Source: Humisphaera sp.
Lineage (GTDB): Bacteria > Planctomycetota > Phycisphaerae > Tepidisphaerales > Tepidisphaeraceae
DNA length: 10,656 nucleotides
NCBI GenBank assembly: GCA_025351525.1
Contig: JANXVV010000387.1
Coordinates: 1 to 10,656 of the forward strand
Direction: 5' to 3'
How positions within the stretch are numbered: the stretch's first letter is position 1; each line of letters opens with the position of its first letter. Of the stretch, positions 5,773 through 10,656 are shown piece after piece. Position numbers and translations under genes: made by a program. Below the pieces are notes generated by a model. The model was not told the origin of the DNA and did no database searches. It saw nothing but the letters and a program-made list of their open reading frames with translations.

Positions 5773-7902
5773 ATGCCATTTCTTTTACCCAGCCTCCTCC
5801 CCCTCCTCGCTCTCGCCGGCGTCCCTCTCCTCATCCACCTCTTGAACCGCCGTCGTTTCCAACGCATCGACTGGGCCCCGATGAAGTATCTGAAGCTCAC
5901 GATCAAAACCAATCGACGGCGGCTGCGCATCGAGCAACTGATTCTGCTGGCGGTGCGGACGCTCGTCATCATCGTGCTGATCTGTGCGGTCGCACGGCCC
6001 ATTTTATCGTCGACGGGTTTGGGCGCATGGCTTGGGGGCCGGAGCCGCACGAGCCGGGTGCTGGTGATCGATGATTCGCTGAGCATGGGATATCAGGTCG
6101 ATCGGCGGGCGGCGTTTGAAGCGGCGAAGTCGGTCACGGGGGAGATCGTCCGCAAGATCGGCTCGCAGGATAGCGTAACGGCGTTTGTGACCAGCGGGCC
6201 GCAATCGCCTTTGGTGCGCGAGGCGCATTTGGAAGACCCGAACAAACTGCTCGGTGAGATCGGCCAATTGGCGGGCGGCGATACGCGCAGCGATTGGGGG
6301 GCGACGTTCAAGGCGATCGATCAGGCCTTGGCCGCCGCGACTTTCCCGGTGAAAGAGGTGACGATCATCACCGACTTCCGCAAATCCGGGTGGGGCCCGC
6401 AGGTGACGGAGATCGCCGATCACTGGGCGGGGCAGGGCGTGACGCTGCGGATGGTCGATGTGGGAAGCCGGTTGACCGCCAATGTTTCGCTGGCCGCTTT
6501 TGAGCTGGAAGACCAGATCGTGTTGCCGGGCAGCGAGGCGAAACTTCGCGCGTCGATTCGCAATGACACGCCGAATGCGATCGCGGGGGCTCAGGCCGTG
6601 CTGACGATCGGCGACCAATCGCGCCCGGTGATTTTGCCGGAGTTGCCGGCGGGTCAGACGACCGAGGTTCCCCTCACCGTCACCCTCCAAAAATCGGGAC
6701 AGATGCCGTTGTATCTGACATTGCCGCACGATGCGATGCCCGGCGACAACAGCCGTTGGCTGGCGGTGAACGTTCGCCAATCGCTCGATCTGTCGCTCGT
6801 GGACGGCGACCCGAGCGCGCAACCTTTCGAGAGCGCCACCGATTTTCTCGCCCTCGCGTTCAGCATCGGCAGCGAGCCATGGCACGTCGATAAACGCACC
6901 GATTCCGACTGGGCCGGCGCAAGGCTGCAATCGGCGGACGTGCTCGCCATCGCCAACGTCGCCTCTTTTTCACAAGAGCGCATCGCCGCCATCGAACGGC
7001 TCGTTCAGGATGGCATGGGCGTCATGATCTTCGCCGGTGAGCAGGTCGACCCGGTTCTCTACAACCAGCGACTTTACCGCGACGGGCTAGGTCTGCTGCC
7101 CGCGCGGCTGGATAAACCGGTCGACGAGCCCGCCACCGGTTTGGTGGTCGAGCAACTCGCGCAATCCCCGCTGTCGGCCCTCGCTAAAATCGCCCCGGCG
7201 GCACTGGCCCGAATCAAAGCGCGCCGATTCATGGCCGCCTCGATTCCAACCGGCAAGAGCGAAAATGTGCGGGTGCTGGCGCGCTGGAACGATGCTGAAG
7301 GCCATCCCGCCGTCATCGAAAAGCGCTTTGGAAAAGGCCGGGTGATTTTATGGACGATGAGCGCGAACAAGCAGTGGAGCGATTGGCCGATCGACCCGAC
7401 GTATGTATTGGCCGTGCGGTCGGCGGCGATGTCGATCGCGCGTTCGGATGCACATCAGGACAACCTCACCGCCGGCCAACCGCTGCAATTTGTGTTGGAA
7501 GAAGGCGAAGGTGCCGTCGATGGAAAAGTCTCCACACCCGGTCGCGAAACACCGGAGGCCGTGACGATGGAACGGCCGGAAAAATCCCCCGCGATGCTTC
7601 GTGCGGTGCAGACGAACCATGCCGGGACGTATGTGATGAATTGGAAGGATTCCAGCGGCCGTTCGATGCAGCATATGTTCTGCGTCAACGGTGACAAATC
7701 CGAAAGCGATCTCACGCCTCTTGCCGATGCGGAACTCCGAGGTTTGCTCGGCAACCTGCGGCCTGACATCGTCCACTATTCCACCGGCCAAAACGCCCTG
7801 GCCCGGGAAGGCAAAGAGATCTGGCGGATGTTCGCGCTGGCTTTGCTCGGGCTGCTGGCCGTGGAGACGGGGCTGGCGGTGTGGGTGGGGAGAGAACAGT
7901 GA
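5773..7902 (+). CDS. BatA-like membrane protein with VWA and amidotransferase-like regions
   Basis: ATG 5773 (709 aa) is preferred over TTG 5767, because it places the BatA N-terminal motif in its usual position. Residues 1-78 form the Bat aerotolerance N-terminal domain: a first membrane segment (about 3-22), the conserved HLLNRRRFQRIDWAPMKYL (22-40), and a second segment LILLAVRTLVIIVLICAV (56-73). A VWA domain follows with MIDAS DDSLSM (Asp100, Ser102, Ser104) and TIITDF (Asp201). Next is an Ig/CARDB-like stretch (about 220-335), then a class I glutamine amidotransferase-like fold from LSLVDGDP (340-347) through GVMIFAGE (416-423), and the block GKGRVILWTMS (about 520-530). The C-terminus has one membrane helix (about 684-704). 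No catalytic Cys-His-Glu triad is apparent, so a structural role is likely. The large middle part probably faces the periplasm-like side. Proteins of this design follow moxR-DUF58 in many Planctomycetes. There is no clear ribosome site; repeat sequence abuts the start. Confidence 0.9.
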   Translation: MPFLLPSLLPLLALAGVPLLIHLLNRRRFQRIDWAPMKYLKLTIKTNRRRLRIEQLILLAVRTLVIIVLICAVARPILSSTGLGAWLGGRSRTSRVLVIDDSLSMGYQVDRRAAFEAAKSVTGEIVRKIGSQDSVTAFVTSGPQSPLVREAHLEDPNKLLGEIGQLAGGDTRSDWGATFKAIDQALAAATFPVKEVTIITDFRKSGWGPQVTEIADHWAGQGVTLRMVDVGSRLTANVSLAAFELEDQIVLPGSEAKLRASIRNDTPNAIAGAQAVLTIGDQSRPVILPELPAGQTTEVPLTVTLQKSGQMPLYLTLPHDAMPGDNSRWLAVNVRQSLDLSLVDGDPSAQPFESATDFLALAFSIGSEPWHVDKRTDSDWAGARLQSADVLAIANVASFSQERIAAIERLVQDGMGVMIFAGEQVDPVLYNQRLYRDGLGLLPARLDKPVDEPATGLVVEQLAQSPLSALAKIAPAALARIKARRFMAASIPTGKSENVRVLARWNDAEGHPAVIEKRFGKGRVILWTMSANKQWSDWPIDPTYVLAVRSAAMSIARSDAHQDNLTAGQPLQFVLEEGEGAVDGKVSTPGRETPEAVTMERPEKSPAMLRAVQTNHAGTYVMNWKDSSGRSMQHMFCVNGDKSESDLTPLADAELRGLLGNLRPDIVHYSTGQNALAREGKEIWRMFALALLGLLAVETGLAVWVGREQ

Positions 7903-7910
7903 CCGAGGAA

Positions 7911-8049
7911 AATTACGAATGACGAAATTCGAATTCACGAACAAATGACGAATGACGAATTTCCGAATGTGGAGTCGTGATTTGTTTCGTTATTTCAATA
8001 TTCGTCATTCGTAATTGATTCGTGTATTCGAGTTTCGTCATTCGTAATT
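7911..8049. repeat. Family A inverted repeat between the two large VWA genes
   Basis: Bases 7911-7960 and 8000-8049 are reverse complements at 45 of 50 positions without gaps, separated by 39 nt. The arm begins AATTACGAATGACGAAA and shares the ACGAATGACGAAATTC / GAATTCACGAA core with the repeat upstream of moxR. The left arm starts 8 nt after the stop of the BatA-like gene. The arms have diverged from each other at five scattered positions while keeping pairing over long runs (first 17 and last 13 positions). It would form a strong RNA stem within the operon transcript. Confidence 0.92.
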
Positions 8050-8060
8050 CCGCGCAGCGG

Positions 8061-8083
8061 TTCGGATTTCGCCATTCGTAATT
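8061..8083. repeat. Extra partial copy of the family A right arm
   Basis: The 23 bases match 8027-8049, the outer end of the family A right arm, at 20 positions in the same orientation, after a short GC-rich spacer (CGCGCAGCG, 8051-8059). This looks like a partial tandem duplication of the arm. It places a second repeat unit a few bases before the weak purine-rich site AGAAGG (8088-8093) of the next gene. Confidence 0.7.
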
Positions 8084-8105
8084 TTTCAGAAGGTTTTAGA
8101 TTCGG

Positions 8106-10529
8106 ATGAACGGCCTCATCAACACTCTCCTCGGCCTCAAACCCTCTCCCTGGACCGAGGGCGGCGCGCGCCATCTGGAATGGCTCGAGATGCCCCGGCA
8201 CGACAAGCTCTTCCTGCTCGGCCTGACCTTCGCGGCGGTGGTGTGGAGTGTGCTGTACCTCTACCGTCGCGAAGGCCGCAGCCTGAATCTGCTGACGCGC
8301 GGGTCGCTCTCGGCATTGCGCCTGTTCGCGCTGGCGGGCGTGGTCATCATGCTGCTGGAACCGGTGATCGTCTTCACCAAAACCGAGCAGGTGCCTTCGA
8401 CGATTCTCGTGCTGCGGGATCAGTCGGAGAGCATGGATCTGAAGGATGCGTATGCCAGTCAAAACTATGCCGACCGATTGGCAGAATCGCTGCATCTGAA
8501 CGGCGGGGTGAAAGAGCTGCGCGAGACTTCGCGAAGTCAATTGATCGATCGTGTCATCGGCGGGGGGTTGGCTAAAACACTGGAATCCAATGGTGACCGA
8601 CTGCTCGCTTCGCACACATTCGCCGCGCAGCTTTTGTCGGACAGCACGACGCAACCGACGACGCAACCCGGCGGGGTTGACCGCTCCACCACCGCCATCG
8701 GCACCGCCGTTCGCCAGGCGATCGCGGCATATCGCGGGCAACCGCTCGCGGGAATCCTGCTCATCACGGATGGTCAATCCAACGCGGGAGATTCGCCGAT
8801 CAAGGCTGCGGAATACGCCGGGTCCGAGGGCATTCCCATCATCTCCCTGGCGGCGGGCACTGCCGAAGGGCCGCGCAACGCCAAGGTGACCAAGATCGAG
8901 GCGAGCAAGACGGTTTTCGTTCGCGACCCGAGTCAACTGCGCGTCATTCTCGAATCGCGCGGCCTGGCAAAAGCGCCCGCCACACTCATCATGGAGAAAC
9001 GAAAAGACGGCGGGCCGTGGGAGGAATTTTCGCGCCAACCGATCACACTTGAGGAAAACGGGCAGGTCCAATCGATCCCGTTCGACTTCAAGGAAGAACG
9101 GCCCACGCGCCTGGAGATTCGCGCCACGCTGGCCGATGTCGGCCCGGAACTGACAACCGATGACAACGTGGCGACCGAGGAGATCCGCGTTATTCGCCAG
9201 AAGATCAAAGTGCTGTTCATCGCCGGCAACACGTTTCCGGAGGTGGAATTCATCCGCAATGCGTTGCTGCGCGACTCCGGCGTTGCCGCATCGACTTGGC
9301 TGCAGGCCGCCACCGCCGACTATGAGCAACCCGGCAATCCGATCATCAGAAAGCTCCCGCAGTCGCAGGAGGAACTGAACGATTACGATTGTATTGTTTT
9401 GTATGACCCGGACCCGAACGGTTGGCCGCAGCAGTTCCCGCAGATGCTGAGCGATTTTGTCGGCAAGGCCGGGGGAGGGCTGGTCTACATCGCCGGCGAG
9501 CGCATGACGAAGAATCTGTTCGATCGCACCGATGATCCCTCGGCCCAATGGCTCACGATGCTTCCCGTGGTGGCCGAGCCGGGGCTGTATCAGAGCGAGG
9601 TGACGATGAAGCTGAGTGCGAAGGAAGCCTGGAAGCTGGAGATCACGCCGGAGGGAAAGACCGATCCGATTTTTCAGTTCGATGCGGACGCGGAGAAAAA
9701 CGACAGGATTCTGGCGAATCTCCCCGGCATGTACTGGCATTTCCCGGTCACCCGCGCCAAGCCCGGCGCGACGGTGCTGGCCCGCCATGCCGACCCGCGC
9801 ATGCGGAACGAGCATGGGCAGAATGTGCTGCTGGCGACGCAACTGGTGGGGCCTGGCCGCACGTTTTTTGTGGCGTTTGACAGCACCTATCGGTGGCGCT
9901 ATCTCGACGAGCAATACTTCGACGGGTTCTGGGCCCGCATGATCGATCGCGCCGGCCGCACGAAGCAATTGGGCGGGCGGTATCCTTATACGCTGTCGAC
10001 CGACCGCAATACCTATAAGCCCGGAAGTCAGGTGACGCTCACCGCCCGCTTCGAGAACGTAGCCGATCGCGACAGCACGCTGGATGCGCTGCACGGTGAA
10101 GTTGAAGTTGCCGACAGCGCGCCGATCCCGCTCAGCCTCACGCCGAAGACCGGTGAGAACGGCGTGTTTGAAACGACATTCACCGTGAGCAAACCCGGCC
10201 CGCATTTCATCAAGGTATGGAGCGGTGCGGAGGAGGCGAAGCTGGTGGTGAAAGCCGCGACGCTGCAAATTCCGGTCGAGTTGCCGAATCTGGAATTCGA
10301 GCGGCCGACGGTGGAATTGGCGACATTGCAGGCGATGGCTAAAGTCAGCGGCGGGGCGGTGTTCGACCTGACCCAGGCCGATCAACTGCCCGCGGCGTTT
10401 CGGGTCCATAAGGTGGCTCGGGTGCTGGAAGACCGACAGGAAATCTGGCACGCCCCGCTGATCTGGGGCGGGATCTTACTGGCGATTTTTACAGAGTGGA
10501 TCCTTCGCAAGAGATTCAGAATGGTGTGA
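8106..10529 (+). CDS. Large membrane VWA-domain protein with amidotransferase-like region
   Basis: This 807-aa protein has two N-terminal membrane segments, LFLLGLTFAAVVWSVLYLY (35-53) and LRLFALAGVVIMLLEPVIVF (71-90). A VWA domain follows directly with MIDAS DQSESM (Asp105, Ser107, Ser109), the Thr-containing loop DRSTTAIG (192-199) and LLITDGQSNAGD (Asp222). Between the first two motifs is a long insert (about 115-190) that carries a short tandem TTQPTTQPGG. A beta-sandwich-like stretch leads to a class I glutamine amidotransferase-like fold: IKVLFIAGN (367-375), YDCIVLYDPDPN (427-438) and GGGLVYIAGE (456-465), without an evident catalytic triad. A second Ig-like region (about 640-720) precedes a C-terminal membrane helix, ILLAIFTEWIL (about 790-800), and a basic tail. 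It resembles the preceding gene in design and is typical for planctomycete MoxR clusters. ATG 8106 is preceded by a weak AGAAGG 12 nt upstream. Its substrate is unknown. Confidence 0.88.
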   Translation: MNGLINTLLGLKPSPWTEGGARHLEWLEMPRHDKLFLLGLTFAAVVWSVLYLYRREGRSLNLLTRGSLSALRLFALAGVVIMLLEPVIVFTKTEQVPSTILVLRDQSESMDLKDAYASQNYADRLAESLHLNGGVKELRETSRSQLIDRVIGGGLAKTLESNGDRLLASHTFAAQLLSDSTTQPTTQPGGVDRSTTAIGTAVRQAIAAYRGQPLAGILLITDGQSNAGDSPIKAAEYAGSEGIPIISLAAGTAEGPRNAKVTKIEASKTVFVRDPSQLRVILESRGLAKAPATLIMEKRKDGGPWEEFSRQPITLEENGQVQSIPFDFKEERPTRLEIRATLADVGPELTTDDNVATEEIRVIRQKIKVLFIAGNTFPEVEFIRNALLRDSGVAASTWLQAATADYEQPGNPIIRKLPQSQEELNDYDCIVLYDPDPNGWPQQFPQMLSDFVGKAGGGLVYIAGERMTKNLFDRTDDPSAQWLTMLPVVAEPGLYQSEVTMKLSAKEAWKLEITPEGKTDPIFQFDADAEKNDRILANLPGMYWHFPVTRAKPGATVLARHADPRMRNEHGQNVLLATQLVGPGRTFFVAFDSTYRWRYLDEQYFDGFWARMIDRAGRTKQLGGRYPYTLSTDRNTYKPGSQVTLTARFENVADRDSTLDALHGEVEVADSAPIPLSLTPKTGENGVFETTFTVSKPGPHFIKVWSGAEEAKLVVKAATLQIPVELPNLEFERPTVELATLQAMAKVSGGAVFDLTQADQLPAAFRVHKVARVLEDRQEIWHAPLIWGGILLAIFTEWILRKRFRMV

Positions 10530-10539
10530 TGTTAAAATG

Positions 10540-10594
10540 ACGAATGACGAAATTCGAATTCACGAATCAATTACGAATTACGAATTACGAATTA
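10540..10594. repeat. Family A left arm downstream of the last VWA gene
   Basis: These 55 bases are identical to 2925-2979, including the 32-bp arm and the following TTACGAAT tandem units. The copy begins 10 nt after the stop of the VWA gene. Its matching right arm is not in the 62 nt that remain of the window: it may lie beyond the edge, or the unit may be single. Because it has the same orientation as the copy upstream of moxR, the entire five-gene cluster lies between two identical direct repeats about 7.6 kb apart. Confidence 0.92.
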
Positions 10595-10621
10595 CAAATA
10601 GGGTCTTCTGAAAAACTGGTG

Positions 10622-10642
10622 GCATGGGCGTCTCGCCCGTGC
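10622..10642. repeat. REP-like palindrome (family C variant), possible terminator
   Basis: GCATGGGCG / CGCCCGTGC around a TCT loop forms a 9-bp stem with one G-T-type mismatch. It has the same shape as the REP units at 1721-1834 but a different core. T5 follows immediately (10643-10647), so it could serve as an intrinsic terminator for the + strand cluster. The sequence context GGTGG before the stem resembles the CGTGG before the left REP unit at 1721. Confidence 0.7.
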
Positions 10643-10656
10643 TTTTTGGCCGAAGA

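Noticed and set aside
8645..8668. Tandem 12-mer (ACGACGCAACCG-type) in the last VWA gene as a mobile or regulatory repeat
   Set aside because: It is two in-frame copies encoding TTQPTTQP in a linker-like insert, best explained as ordinary coding slippage.
7995..10451. Very long open frame on the - strand (about 818 codons) opposite the last VWA gene
   Set aside because: Its translation is dominated by R, H, Q, and L without recognisable domains, and it fully overlaps a + strand gene with clear VWA and membrane motifs. Long antisense frames are expected from the codon bias of GC-rich genes.

Overview
The window looks like a chromosomal segment of a Planctomycetota bacterium, most likely of the Phycisphaerae type. 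This is inferred from gene content and repeat style, not from a marker gene. The supporting signs are a MoxR / DUF58 / BatA-like / large VWA cluster with unusually long membrane proteins, a secreted prenyltransferase-like alpha-toroid protein, weak or absent Shine-Dalgarno sites at several starts, GC-rich genes separated by AT-rich repeats, and abundant small inverted repeats. All eight genes are on the + strand. I see no rRNA, tRNA, CRISPR array or transposase gene.

Layout: (1) 1-843, the C-terminal 280 codons of a PQQ/BamB-like beta-propeller protein, followed after 14 nt by (2) a secreted SIMPL (DUF541) protein, 858-1700. These two look co-transcribed. (3) 1701-1849 holds a pair of REP-like palindromes in opposite orientation. 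(4) 1850-2884, an exported squalene-cyclase/prenyltransferase-fold protein. (5) 3078-10529, a MoxR-type cluster: MoxR AAA+ ATPase, DUF58 (VWA-like) protein, a small four-helix-bundle protein, a BatA-like membrane protein with VWA and amidotransferase-like regions, and an 807-aa membrane VWA protein of similar design. The usual reading of such clusters is that the cytoplasmic MoxR ATPase acts as a chaperone-like partner of the VWA/MIDAS proteins. The DUF58 protein is probably cytoplasmic, and the two large proteins are membrane-anchored with their central domains probably outside the membrane. The physiological substrate is not known from sequence.

The most striking structure lies between the genes. 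From upstream of moxR onward every gene junction carries AT-rich inverted-repeat sequence, in two families. Family A is built on ACGAAT/TTACGAAT units (2925-3051, 7911-8049, and a left arm at 10540-10594). Family B is built on CAGAAATCAGAAAAAAGCTCGAA-like units (4127-4250, 5243-5761). Arms are 32-55 bp and 80-100% complementary. Three hairpins are empty (loops of 39-63 nt). The fourth, family B, contains the four-helix-bundle gene, whose start codon and first nine or so codons lie inside the left arm. The protein belongs to the family encoded by intervening sequences of bacterial 23S rRNA, which are also stem-bounded elements, but here it sits in a protein-coding operon. This suggests an IVS-like or MITE-like repeat/ORF system, and it is the best candidate for something undescribed.

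A third repeat family (C, REP-like GC-rich palindromes) occurs as an inverted pair at 1721-1834 and as a single hairpin at 10622-10642.
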